A stretch of DNA of 9,712 bases from Spirochaetales bacterium (GCA_017614625.1 JAGABK010000123.1:1-9712), one strand, 5' to 3'. Shown: positions 1 through 6,647, counted from the first letter of the stretch. Notes: generated from the letters alone by a model not told the origin. Program-made: numbers and translations.

Positions 1-815
1 CACAGAAGCATCATCGGAATCTCTATGGTGGCACCGTAGGAGGTGATCATCGAGAAGGCCCTTGAATCCCCTCCCGCATGGCGGACGATGTTGACGAGGA
101 AGCTGGAACCGATCCTGAAGCCGGACAGCATGATGATGATTCCAAGCACCATGACGGTGAAGCGCCCGTAGGTGAACGCGAACTGCATAAGCCCGGTCGC
201 CTTCTCCTCCGGGTGATCCTCCCTGCGCACTACAGCCCCTTCCCTTCGGTATCTGTTGAAGGAGGACATGAAGATGACATGGGCCAGAATCTGCAGGACG
301 ACGACGCACATCCCGACAACCGCCACCGAACGTGCCGGGAACCTTCCGGTGACGATTCCGAGGACCAGCGAGATGAAGACGAAGCCTGCAGACCCCATTC
401 CCCTGGCGATTCCGAAATCCACATGCACACCCATCTCAAGGCATTCTGCGTACAGGTCCAGATCCAGCGAGTTGGACGGATAGCAGAATGCGATCAGGAC
501 GACATAGGCCGAAGAGAAAGCCATGCAGACCTTGTCGGTCAGGACAAGGATCACCAGGCAGGCAAGCTGGACCGCAAGGGAAAGCGTGGCCGAAGCCAGA
601 TTCCCCAGGAGCCCCTTGCTGACAAGGGACGTCAGATACGGACTCAGGATGGCGCCGAATATGTTGCCTAGGGCGACGATTATACCGAGGGAGGTGTTGC
701 TGTACCCGACCGACTGCATGTAGAAAGCCGCATAGGTCAGGCAGCAGCAGAAATTCATCCAGAAACATGACTGAAGCAGGGAGTGCTTCGCAGTCAGCGA
801 TTTCTCAAAGCGCAT
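1..815 (-). CDS. MFS transporter (LacY/nucleoside-symporter-like), C-terminus cut by window edge
   Basis: This is a polytopic inner-membrane protein of the major facilitator superfamily. Only the first 271 residues are in the window; the C-terminal part lies beyond the left edge. The visible part reads as six hydrophobic N-terminal segments (from about residue 12 to 184), a charged cytoplasmic loop (about 186-208, with RYRREG and RREDHPEEK), then the start of the second half. Residues 134-145 (FGIARGMGSAGF) match the family pattern after TM4, where a Y/F-G-x-x-R-x-x-G-S-x-G motif is typical of MFS_1-like, LacY and NupG-type carriers. The start is ATG at 815. It lies in the same frame as adk, only TGA plus two codons after it, so no earlier start is possible. 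There is no clear ribosome-binding site, which suggests translational coupling to adk. Substrate is unknown; a sugar or nucleoside is plausible by family, but this is inference. Confidence 0.8.
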   Translation of the reverse strand, partial: MRFEKSLTAKHSLLQSCFWMNFCCCLTYAAFYMQSVGYSNTSLGIIVALGNIFGAILSPYLTSLVSKGLLGNLASATLSLAVQLACLVILVLTDKVCMAFSSAYVVLIAFCYPSNSLDLDLYAECLEMGVHVDFGIARGMGSAGFVFISLVLGIVTGRFPARSVAVVGMCVVVLQILAHVIFMSSFNRYRREGAVVRREDHPEEKATGLMQFAFTYGRFTVMVLGIIIMLSGFRIGSSFLVNIVRHAGGDSRAFSMITSYGATIEIPMMLL

Positions 816-821
816 TTCAGA

Positions 822-1448
822 TCAGCCGAGCACCTTCTTGAGCAGGTCGAAGACCTGGTCGGGCTTAAGGGAGGCGTCGACCTCCTTGATCAGGCCCTTG
901 GAGGCGTAGTACGCGATGAGCGGCTCCGTCTGTTCCTCATAGACCTCGAGGCGGTGCACGATGGCGTCCTCGCGGTCGTCCGGACGCTGGACGAGGTCCT
1001 CGCCCGTCTCGTCGTCCTTGCCCTCGACCTTGGGAGGGTTGAACAGGATGTGGTAGATGCGGCCTGTCGAGGGGCACATGCGTCTGCCGGAGAGGCGCTT
1101 GACGACCTCCTCCTTGGAGATGCGGAAGTCCACCACGGCGTCGAGGCCGGTCATCTCCGCGAGGGCATCGGCCTGCCCTATCGTGCGCGGAAAGCCGTCA
1201 AGTATGAAGCCCCTGGCGCAGTCCGGCTCGGCAAGACGGTTGCGGACCATCTCGATGGTGATCGAATCGGGAACAAGACCGCCGGATGCGAGGATCGATT
1301 TCACGCGCAGGCCCAGTTCCGTGCCGTTCTTGATGTTGTTGCGGAACAGGTCTCCGGTGGAGATGTGGGGAATGCCGTAGTATTCCCTGGCCAGTGCCGC
1401 TATCGTACCTTTTCCGGCTCCCGGAGGGCCGAGAAACACCATTCTCAT
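822..1448 (-). CDS. adk: Adenylate kinase
   Basis: Cytoplasmic enzyme that interconverts ATP + AMP and 2 ADP. The 208-residue length is close to the usual 214 for the long form. Visible motifs are the P-loop GPPGAGKGT (7-15), the AMP-site residues STGD (30-33) and R36, LVPD (59-61 region), DGFPRT (84-89) and the LID domain (about 121-158, with GRIYHILFNPPKVEGKDD). The LID lacks the four-cysteine zinc cluster of Gram-positive enzymes; only Cys125 is present, so this is the zinc-free Gram-negative-like type. ATG at 1448 is preceded by a good GGGAGG ribosome-binding site 8 bases upstream. The gene heads a unit with the MFS gene 6 bp downstream. A predicted promoter and a 24-bp inverted repeat lie upstream. 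Confidence 0.97.
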   Translation of the reverse strand: MRMVFLGPPGAGKGTIAALAREYYGIPHISTGDLFRNNIKNGTELGLRVKSILASGGLVPDSITIEMVRNRLAEPDCARGFILDGFPRTIGQADALAEMTGLDAVVDFRISKEEVVKRLSGRRMCPSTGRIYHILFNPPKVEGKDDETGEDLVQRPDDREDAIVHRLEVYEEQTEPLIAYYASKGLIKEVDASLKPDQVFDLLKKVLG

Positions 1449-1468
1449 CCAGTTTTCCTCCCGATATC

Positions 1469-1492
1469 GGAAACACTACATGTAGAGTTTCC
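1469..1492. repeat. 24-bp near-perfect inverted repeat in the adk leader
   Basis: The arms are GGAAACACTACA and TGTAGAGTTTCC, with no spacer. 22 of 24 positions are symmetrical; the only mismatch pair is at positions 7 and 18. A second, perfect 10-bp palindrome (CCGATATCGG, 1461-1470) abuts it on the adk side and touches the adk ribosome-binding site. Relative to the predicted adk start of transcription (about 1499), the repeat covers roughly +7 to +30. It could be a repressor operator. It could also be an RNA hairpin, with stem GGAAAC/GUUUCC plus CUA/UAG around a CAUG loop. Confidence 0.6.
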
Positions 1493-1505
1493 TGATCTGA
1501 CAAGA

Positions 1506-1534
1506 ATACTAGCATAAAAATCTCTATTGTGCAA
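1506..1534 (-). promoter_or_regulatory. Predicted sigma-70-type promoter for adk-MFS unit
   Basis: On the minus strand, TTGCAC (1534-1529), 17-bp spacer, then TAGTAT (1511-1506). A TGC directly precedes the -10 box, giving an extended -10. Transcription would begin near 1499, leaving a leader of about 50 nt that contains the inverted repeat. The -35 box overlaps that of the divergent promoter. Confidence 0.6.
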
Positions 1535-1555
1535 ATTCCCGGCGTGCATTATCAT
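1527..1555 (+). promoter_or_regulatory. Predicted promoter for upp-like gene and TPR lipoprotein
   Basis: TTGTGC (1527-1532), 17-bp spacer, TATCAT (1550-1555; five of six consensus bases). Transcription would begin near 1562, about 35 nt before the start codon. It points away from the adk promoter, and four bases of the -35 box (1529-1532) are shared with it. Confidence 0.5.
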
Positions 1556-1596
1556 TTTTACGGCGGTTTTCCACACTCCGCCGCGGAGGTCATGAC

Positions 1597-2670
1597 ATGA
1601 ATATGGAAGGAAACAAGGTAATCATCCATGCAGCGGATCTTGACGGATTTCTCAAGGATTCCGACAAACAGAAGATCGAGGGCGCGAACGAACTGTACGC
1701 AAAGAGCCTGGAGGCCTGTCAGAGGATAGAGAATGCCAAGGACGACACGGCAAGGAAGGGAGCCGAAAGCGACCTCGTCGAGTCTGCACGGCAGATCGGA
1801 AGATACCTCAGGAGCGTCGTCGCACTCGAGGACCGCATCCATGTCTACTGCTATGAGACTCCCAAGGAGCAGCACGGCGGAGCAAGCCGCCTGATCGCCA
1901 AGCTCCGCGACCCCTCCACTGGCCACGAGGAGTTCCTCTACTACATCCAGAGGGCCTACGAGCTTCTCTTCGCACATGTCTTCGCAGACGCCTCCCTCTC
2001 CCAGAAGAGGTCCATCATCACGCCGACTCCCGTCACGAATCCCTGCCGCAACTACGGCGTCCACAGGATCCCGAACGTCGACAGCCTCACCAAGAACGCG
2101 GTCATGTGCGTCATGCTCCGCGGAGCCCTTCTCCCCAGCATGATCATCAGCAAGGAGATCCAGGACTACAGCTCGGACGGATTCATCACTCCGTTCGCAC
2201 TGTTCAAGATCAAGCGCGACGAGACCAAGAAGGAGAACAACATGGCCTACGTGCTTGACCTGGACAAGTCGTTCTTCGACTTCAAGGACCTGGACGGAAA
2301 GGACCTCATCTTCGCCGATCCCATGAACGCCACCGGCGGATCTCTGATCACCATCGTCAACTATCTCAAGGACAACGGCGTCAAGCCGCGCAGCATCAAG
2401 TTCATCAACGTCATCTCCGCAATCAAGGGATCGCTGCGCATCGTGCGCGCCCTCGAGGAGTGCGAAGTCTACACGCTGTGGATGGACCCCGTCCTCAACG
2501 ACGCTGCCTATATCCTTCCGGGACTTGGAGATGCAGGTGACAGACTGAACGGAATGGACCTTCCCGGAAATCCCAGGAACATGATCCAGCTCATCGCCGA
2601 CTACGGCGCGGGCATCACCAACCTCTACAGGGCCCAGGTCAAGAAAATTGAAGAGACCGTCCTTGGCTGA
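1597..2670 (+). CDS. upp: Uracil phosphoribosyltransferase-like protein, long form
   Basis: The C-terminal two thirds belong to the uracil phosphoribosyltransferase family (uracil + PRPP to UMP, pyrimidine salvage). The PRPP loop is DPMNATGGSL (241-250; DPMLATGGS in E. coli Upp). RDET (207-210) matches the conserved RxEET region. DPVLNDAAYILPGLGDAGDR (297-316) matches the uracil-binding tail of the family. LRGALLP (174-180) replaces the usual LRAGLGM. At 357 residues it is about 150 longer than E. coli Upp. The excess is an N-terminal region (about 1-135), partly helical and charged, with no motif I recognise, plus about 38 residues after the uracil-binding motif. ATG at 1597 has a GGAGG site 7 bases upstream. 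The altered RAGLG motif leaves open a different substrate or a regulatory role. Confidence 0.85.
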   Translation: MNMEGNKVIIHAADLDGFLKDSDKQKIEGANELYAKSLEACQRIENAKDDTARKGAESDLVESARQIGRYLRSVVALEDRIHVYCYETPKEQHGGASRLIAKLRDPSTGHEEFLYYIQRAYELLFAHVFADASLSQKRSIITPTPVTNPCRNYGVHRIPNVDSLTKNAVMCVMLRGALLPSMIISKEIQDYSSDGFITPFALFKIKRDETKKENNMAYVLDLDKSFFDFKDLDGKDLIFADPMNATGGSLITIVNYLKDNGVKPRSIKFINVISAIKGSLRIVRALEECEVYTLWMDPVLNDAAYILPGLGDAGDRLNGMDLPGNPRNMIQLIADYGAGITNLYRAQVKKIEETVLG

Positions 2671-3244
2671 CACTGGAAGAAGACTCGCGGCCGCACTGAT
2701 TGCGGTACTTCTGGCCTGCACGTTCGTCTCGTGCAGGTCGACGGCCGGCTCTGACCACGACCAGGTCGTTCGCACGTCCATAGACCTCGCGCAGGCCTAC
2801 TCCGAGTCCGGGCAGTACGCCAGGGCCCTCGAGGTCTACGACCGCGCCCTTCTGGAAGCCGACGACTACAGGCTCTACTACAACAAGGCCATAGTCCTAT
2901 CCGATCTCGGTCAGAACGAAGAAGCCGCGCAGCTGTGCGACGAATCCTTCATAAGATACCCGGAGATCATAGCCTTCAAGGAGGCCCAGGCCGTCTATCT
3001 GGACCGCGGAGGCGACACGGACGCCGCCCAGGCCGTCTACATGCAGATCCTTGACCTCAACCCCTACGACAGGGCCTCCAGGACCGCCCTGATCGAGAGT
3101 CTCATGGCGCAGGGAAAGACGGACGAGGCCTACAACCAGGCCCTGGTCATGTGGAACCAGGGCTACAGGGACAAGGAGACAGCGGCCTGGCTGTACAAGA
3201 TCAGGCCCCAGACCTGGGAGAACGTCTACAATACACTGAAATAA
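2648..3244 (+). CDS. TPR-repeat lipoprotein
   Basis: Small exported protein, probably anchored by lipid and facing the periplasm. A hydrophobic signal (RRLAAALIAVLLACTFVSC) carries two candidate lipoboxes, LLAC (Cys24) and FVSC (Cys29). Residues about 44-178 form roughly four tetratricopeptide helical pairs: YSESGQYARALEVYDRAL, then IVLSDLGQNEEAAQLCDES, then an AQAVYLDRGGDTDAAQAVY region, then IESLMAQGKTDEAYNQAL. These usually mediate protein-protein contacts. The gene has no usable ATG. It starts at TTG 2648, or at TTG 2663 (five residues shorter), and both overlap the end of the upp-like gene, so translation is probably coupled. Neither TTG has a strong ribosome-binding site. It stops with TAA, the only one in the window. 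Binding partner unknown. Confidence 0.8.
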   Translation: MKRPSLADTGRRLAAALIAVLLACTFVSCRSTAGSDHDQVVRTSIDLAQAYSESGQYARALEVYDRALLEADDYRLYYNKAIVLSDLGQNEEAAQLCDESFIRYPEIIAFKEAQAVYLDRGGDTDAAQAVYMQILDLNPYDRASRTALIESLMAQGKTDEAYNQALVMWNQGYRDKETAAWLYKIRPQTWENVYNTLK

Positions 3245-3262
3245 AGACTTACCGGAAAAGCC

Positions 3263-4372
3263 TCACGTGGCCACGTTGTCGTAGACGACCACTTTGCCGT
3301 CCTTCTTCGTGCACGCCTTCACGCTTCCGTCCTGGGAGCAGACGATCGCGACAGAGCCTTCCACGCAGTCGCAGAACCTGTATCCGGAGCGGTGTCTCGT
3401 TCCGTTGTCGTTGAACTTCCTGTTCTTGTTCTCCGTGTCGTCGCTGTTGATGAAGCGCATGTCAGGCTGCTTCCTGGCCATCTTGTCGGTCAGGATCTCC
3501 ACACCGAACCCCAGGAGGTCCAGGTCCTTGGTCAGCAGGACCGCGCCGTCGACGGTGGTGAGCTTGGCGATGAAATCAGAATATGACACGAGCTCCTTGT
3601 TCCTGACGGCCTCGTTGACATCGATCATGCTCATCTCGTCCCTGAAGAGGAACTCGCAGGGAAGCTTGTACTTGATGTCCAGATACCTGGAGTCATAGTC
3701 CTTCGACGGAACGATGAGTATGGCTCCGCCGTGCTTGTAATGGTTCACGTTCCACAGCACGCGGCAGAGGAACTTCACCCTCTCCTCCTCGGAGACCGAG
3801 GAACCCCTCCTGAGCTCGTCTGCTACAAGCGAGGACTCGAAGACATGGTAGCGCGAGACGAGGAAGCTGCCGAAGCTGTAGCCCACGATGACCTGCTCGC
3901 CGAAGCAGGCGTCGATCTCGCCGGGACCCTTGACGAAGAAGTTCGGTACGAGCGGCATGCCGCTTCCGGAGAGCCTCTCCCCCTTCATGATCTTGTCCCA
4001 GGTCGTGTAGGCGGCGATGATCCCCGTGACCATGTACGGGGCCTTGGAAAGGTTCACCACGAGATAGCTCATGGACGGGTTGATTGCCGGAGCGAGCTTG
4101 TGCAGGCCGGAGACGCTGAACGGGATGGGTGTGTCGAACTTCAGTCTGTGGGCATAGACGTATGCATCCAGGAACGACGACTCCGGATCGAGGAAGCAGA
4201 CCCTGAACGAAGAGAAACTGGCCTCTTCGCGGAGACAGCTTGCATTGAGCAATGTCATGAAGACATCCTTCAGCACCTCGCGGTCGGGAAGGACCTGCTC
4301 CTCCTCGTCCGCAAATCCGCGTGTCTCGTACAGTTCACAGAAAGAATCAATGAAAGCGTCTATCCTGTTCAT
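3263..4372 (-). CDS. DisA_N (diadenylate cyclase-like) domain protein, DACNV-like
   Basis: A 369-residue soluble protein with no signal peptide or membrane segment. The C-terminal third (about 270-369) has the layout of a diadenylate cyclase (DisA_N) domain: DGA at 275-277, the GTRHR motif at 324-328, then a strand, SVAIVCSQDGSVKA (340-353), in the place of the family's VIVVSEETG strand. In DisA and CdaA the DGA and RHR motifs bind ATP for c-di-AMP synthesis. Here the acidic pair after the strand serine reads QD instead of EE, so activity is uncertain. Residues 1-240 are unlike DisA or CdaA; the stretch KHGGAILIVPSK (213-224) recalls proteins annotated as 'putative sensor domain DACNV'. ATG at 4372 is preferred over TTG at 4375, because AGGGG lies six bases before the ATG but only three before the TTG. 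It has its own promoter and converges on the lipoprotein gene, 18 bp away. Sensor or enzyme is open. Confidence 0.75.
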   Translation of the reverse strand: MNRIDAFIDSFCELYETRGFADEEEQVLPDREVLKDVFMTLLNASCLREEASFSSFRVCFLDPESSFLDAYVYAHRLKFDTPIPFSVSGLHKLAPAINPSMSYLVVNLSKAPYMVTGIIAAYTTWDKIMKGERLSGSGMPLVPNFFVKGPGEIDACFGEQVIVGYSFGSFLVSRYHVFESSLVADELRRGSSVSEEERVKFLCRVLWNVNHYKHGGAILIVPSKDYDSRYLDIKYKLPCEFLFRDEMSMIDVNEAVRNKELVSYSDFIAKLTTVDGAVLLTKDLDLLGFGVEILTDKMARKQPDMRFINSDDTENKNRKFNDNGTRHRSGYRFCDCVEGSVAIVCSQDGSVKACTKKDGKVVVYDNVAT

Positions 4373-4401
4373 CAAATACCCCTAGCTCTATTCCTATCAT
4401 C

Positions 4402-4430
4402 CTTATACAACACAGCGGGAAAAACAGCAA
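4402..4430 (-). promoter_or_regulatory. Predicted promoter for the DisA_N-like gene
   Basis: On the minus strand, TTGCTG (4430-4425), 17-bp spacer, TATAAG (4407-4402; five of six consensus bases). Transcription would begin near 4395, giving a leader of about 23 nt with an AGGGG ribosome-binding site. This separates the gene from queA despite the 70-bp gap. Confidence 0.5.
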
Positions 4431-4444
4431 GACGGACGGCCGTC
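4431..4444 (-). terminator. Weak intrinsic terminator candidate after queA
   Basis: On the minus strand, GACGG / loop CCGT / CCGTC forms a 5-bp GC-rich hairpin that overlaps the queA stop codon. It is followed by a T-rich stretch (TTGCTGTTTTTC). The stem is short, so termination would be partial at best. The T-rich stretch also holds the -35 box of the next gene. Confidence 0.3.
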
Positions 4445-5498
4445 ACTTCAGGAACGTCGCGTCGCCGTAGCTGAAGAAACGGTACCTCTGCTCCACCGCA
4501 TGGCGGTAGGCCGCAAGCATGTGCTCGCGCCCGGCGAATGCGGACACAAGCACCAGGAGCGTGCTCTCCGGCGTGTGGAAGTTCGTCAGCATCTGGTCCA
4601 CGACCTTGAACTCGAAGCCCGGCTTGATGAAGAGGTTCGTGGCCCCGCTTCCGGCCTTCAGGATTCCGGTCTGCCTGTCCACGGCGCTCTCAAGCGTCCT
4701 GACGCTCGTCGTGCCGATGGCGACTATCTTCCTGCCCTGCGCCTTGGCTGCGTTGATCTTATCGGCCACATCCGCGGGCACGTTGTAGGTCTCGGTGTGC
4801 ATCACGTGGTCCTCGAGGTTCTCCGTGCGCACGGGAAGGAACGTTCCCATTCCTACGTGCAGCGTGATGTGAAGAACCTCCACGCCCTTGGCCTCGAGCT
4901 CCTTTACCGTCTCCGGCGTGAAATGGAGTCCGGCCGTCGGGGATGCCATGCTTCCGCATTCGTTGGCGAATATGGTCTGGTAACGCTTCTCGTCGTTGAA
5001 GTCGTCCTCCCTCTTGATGTAGGGAGGAAGCGGCACGTGGCCGCAGACCTGGAAGAACGACTCGTCCACCGGCCTGTCGAAACGAACCATCTTAAGCGAG
5101 GACCCCTCGTCCCCGTCCTGCACGTCCGACTCTATCATGGCTTTGCAGTAGAGTTCTCCGGAAGGTGTGGAGAACGTGTATGTCTTGCCCGGCTTCTGCT
5201 TCCTGCTCTTGGACACCATGGCCTGCCACAGGTCCGGTCCGGCGGCTGCAGTGAAAAGGAACTCCACACGTCCTCCGGTCTCCGAGATGCCGAAGACACG
5301 GGCCTTTCTGACGCGTGTGTCGTTGACGACAACGATGGACCCGCTGTCAACCAATGACGGGAAATCCTTCATGTTCATATCGTTCCAGGCACCCGTTATG
5401 CGGTCTATGACCAGAAGCCTGTCTTCTCCGCGCTTCTGCGCCGGAGTCTGTGCAATGAGCTCCTGGGGGAGCTCGAAAGTGAATTCGCTTATCTTCAT
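4443..5498 (-). CDS. queA: tRNA preQ1(34) S-adenosylmethionine ribosyltransferase-isomerase
   Basis: Cytoplasmic enzyme that transfers and isomerises the ribosyl part of S-adenosylmethionine onto preQ1 at tRNA position 34, giving epoxyqueuosine. The 351-residue length is normal. Conserved blocks are NDTRV (59-63), GHVPLPPYI (153-161), ASPTAGLHF (185-193), LHVGMGTFLPV (213-223), GTTSVRTLES (262-271), TNFHTPESTLLVLVSAFAG (305-323) and the C-terminal SYGDATFL (343-350). ATG at 5498 lies 18 bp after the ruvB stop and lacks a strong ribosome-binding site, so it is probably translated by coupling in a ruvB-queA operon. That pairing is common in bacteria. Confidence 0.97.
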   Translation of the reverse strand: MKISEFTFELPQELIAQTPAQKRGEDRLLVIDRITGAWNDMNMKDFPSLVDSGSIVVVNDTRVRKARVFGISETGGRVEFLFTAAAGPDLWQAMVSKSRKQKPGKTYTFSTPSGELYCKAMIESDVQDGDEGSSLKMVRFDRPVDESFFQVCGHVPLPPYIKREDDFNDEKRYQTIFANECGSMASPTAGLHFTPETVKELEAKGVEVLHITLHVGMGTFLPVRTENLEDHVMHTETYNVPADVADKINAAKAQGRKIVAIGTTSVRTLESAVDRQTGILKAGSGATNLFIKPGFEFKVVDQMLTNFHTPESTLLVLVSAFAGREHMLAAYRHAVEQRYRFFSYGDATFLK

Positions 5499-5516
5499 AT
5501 CGTTGTCCCGGAGGCC

Positions 5517-6617
5517 TCAGAAAAGGTCCAGCGTACCCTGCTTGTCCCCCGCCCCTCCGAAGCCCGGAAGGAAGTTGCTTCCGTTGGTGTTCATCTGCGC
5601 TTCCATGAGGTTCTGGAGACCCAGAAGCTCGTAGGCCTTGGCCGTGACCATCCTTCCGCGCGGCGTGCGCTTGATGTATCCCTTCTGGATCAGATACGGC
5701 TCGTAGAAGTCCTCGAGCGACTCGATGGCCTCGCCGACGGAGATTGAAAGCGTCTCGGCTCCGACCGGGCCGCCTCCGTAGAACTCGATGATCGTCCTGA
5801 GGATGTTGCGGTCCTGGTCCTCCAGGCCGTTCAGGTCTATGCCGAGGTTCTTGATGCTGCTGTAGACGACATCGGCCGTGATGACTCCGTCCGACTTGAC
5901 CTCGGCGAAGTCGCGGAAGCGCCTGAGCAGCCTGTTGGCGATCCTGGGCGTGCCGCGCGAGCATCTTGCAAGAAGACGGACCGCCTCGTCGTCGATGGGA
6001 ACGTCGATTATCTGGGCGCTGCGCCTGATGATGTTGCCCAGCTCCTCCTCGTTGTAGAACTCGATGCGGCAGTTGATTCCGAACCTTGACTGGAGCGGTG
6101 AGCTCACCATGCCCGCCTTGGTCGTGGCGCCGACCAGCGTGAAGTGCGGGATGGGAATCCTCATCGTCCTGGCGCTGGGGCCCTGTCCTATGACCCAGTC
6201 TATCTCGAAGTCCTCCATGGCGATGTAGAGCATCTCCTCCAGGGCGGGCTTCAGGCGGTGGATCTCGTCTATGAAGAAGACGGAGTTCTCCGTCACGTTG
6301 GTCAGGATTCCGGCCAGGTCCTTGGGCTTGTCCAGAGCCGGCGCGCTCGTCATACGGATCTCAGAGCCCATCTCGTTGGCAATGATGCTCGCCAGCGTGG
6401 TCTTTCCCAGTCCCGGAGGCCCTATGAGGAACACATGGTCAAGGGCCTCTCCTCTCTCGCGGGCGGCCCTGATGAAAACGCTGAGGTTCTCCTTTATCTT
6501 CTTCTGGCCCTGGAAGTCCTCCAGGAACTTGGGGCGAAGGATGTTCTCCTGCGCGTCGGCATCCTGTGCGGATGTGGACATGATGGATGAACTCTGCAGA
6601 AACTCGATATCGTCCAA
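5517..6617 (-). CDS. ruvB: Holliday junction branch-migration ATPase RuvB
   Basis: AAA+ motor that, with RuvA, drives branch migration of Holliday junctions and hands them to RuvC. At 366 residues it is slightly longer than most (about 335-350). Walker A is GPPGLGKTT (66-74), Walker B FFIDEIH (114-120), sensor 1 GATTKAG (163-169), arginine finger R178 in SRFGI, and sensor 2 R225 in RGTPRIANR. The C-terminal winged helix carries RTPRGR (317-322). The extra length is a 12-residue N-terminus and a tail of about 25 residues ending in QGTLDLF. The start is TTG at 6617, because a perfect AAGGAGG lies 7 bases upstream; the internal ATG (codon 13) has no such site. Neither ruvA nor ruvC is in the window; queA follows. 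Confidence 0.97.
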   Translation of the reverse strand: MDDIEFLQSSSIMSTSAQDADAQENILRPKFLEDFQGQKKIKENLSVFIRAARERGEALDHVFLIGPPGLGKTTLASIIANEMGSEIRMTSAPALDKPKDLAGILTNVTENSVFFIDEIHRLKPALEEMLYIAMEDFEIDWVIGQGPSARTMRIPIPHFTLVGATTKAGMVSSPLQSRFGINCRIEFYNEEELGNIIRRSAQIIDVPIDDEAVRLLARCSRGTPRIANRLLRRFRDFAEVKSDGVITADVVYSSIKNLGIDLNGLEDQDRNILRTIIEFYGGGPVGAETLSISVGEAIESLEDFYEPYLIQKGYIKRTPRGRMVTAKAYELLGLQNLMEAQMNTNGSNFLPGFGGAGDKQGTLDLF

Positions 6618-6624
6618 GGTTTAC

Positions 6625-6631
6625 CCTCCTT
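6625..6631 (-). promoter_or_regulatory. Ribosome-binding site that fixes the ruvB TTG start
   Basis: AAGGAGG on the minus strand, 7 bases before the TTG at 6617-6615. It is the strongest Shine-Dalgarno match in the window, and it decides for the TTG over the ATG twelve codons later. Confidence 0.8.
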
Positions 6632-6647
6632 GATGATTGCATTGAGT

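Noticed and set aside
78..671. 197-codon plus-strand frame opposite the MFS gene
   Set aside because: Its product is rich in D, E, H and R with no fold-like pattern. The minus strand gives an uninterrupted membrane protein across the same bases.
1558..2781. 407-codon open frame on the minus strand opposite the upp-like gene
   Set aside because: It is a mirror frame caused by GC-rich codon use. It shows no family motifs, and the plus-strand frame has clear enzyme motifs and a ribosome-binding site.
3245..3276. Bidirectional terminator between the convergent lipoprotein and DisA_N-like genes
   Set aside because: The gap is 18 bp. The perfect palindrome ACGTGGCCACGT (3265-3276) is inside coding sequence, and on the minus strand GGCC/GGCT plus TTTT makes only a 4-bp stem. 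Too weak to call.
4373..4375. TTG start for the DisA_N-like gene
   Set aside because: The AGGGG ribosome-binding site is too close to it (three bases). The adjacent ATG has proper spacing.
4500..5357. 285-codon plus-strand frame opposite queA, and similar long frames opposite adk, ruvB and the permease
   Set aside because: All are antisense shadows of well-recognised genes, with no motifs and no plausible start signals.
4443..6617. Defence-island reading of the DisA_N-like neighbourhood
   Set aside because: The neighbours are ruvB, queA and a TPR lipoprotein, all ordinary chromosomal genes. There is no effector, nuclease, toxin or mobile-element gene to support an immunity cassette.
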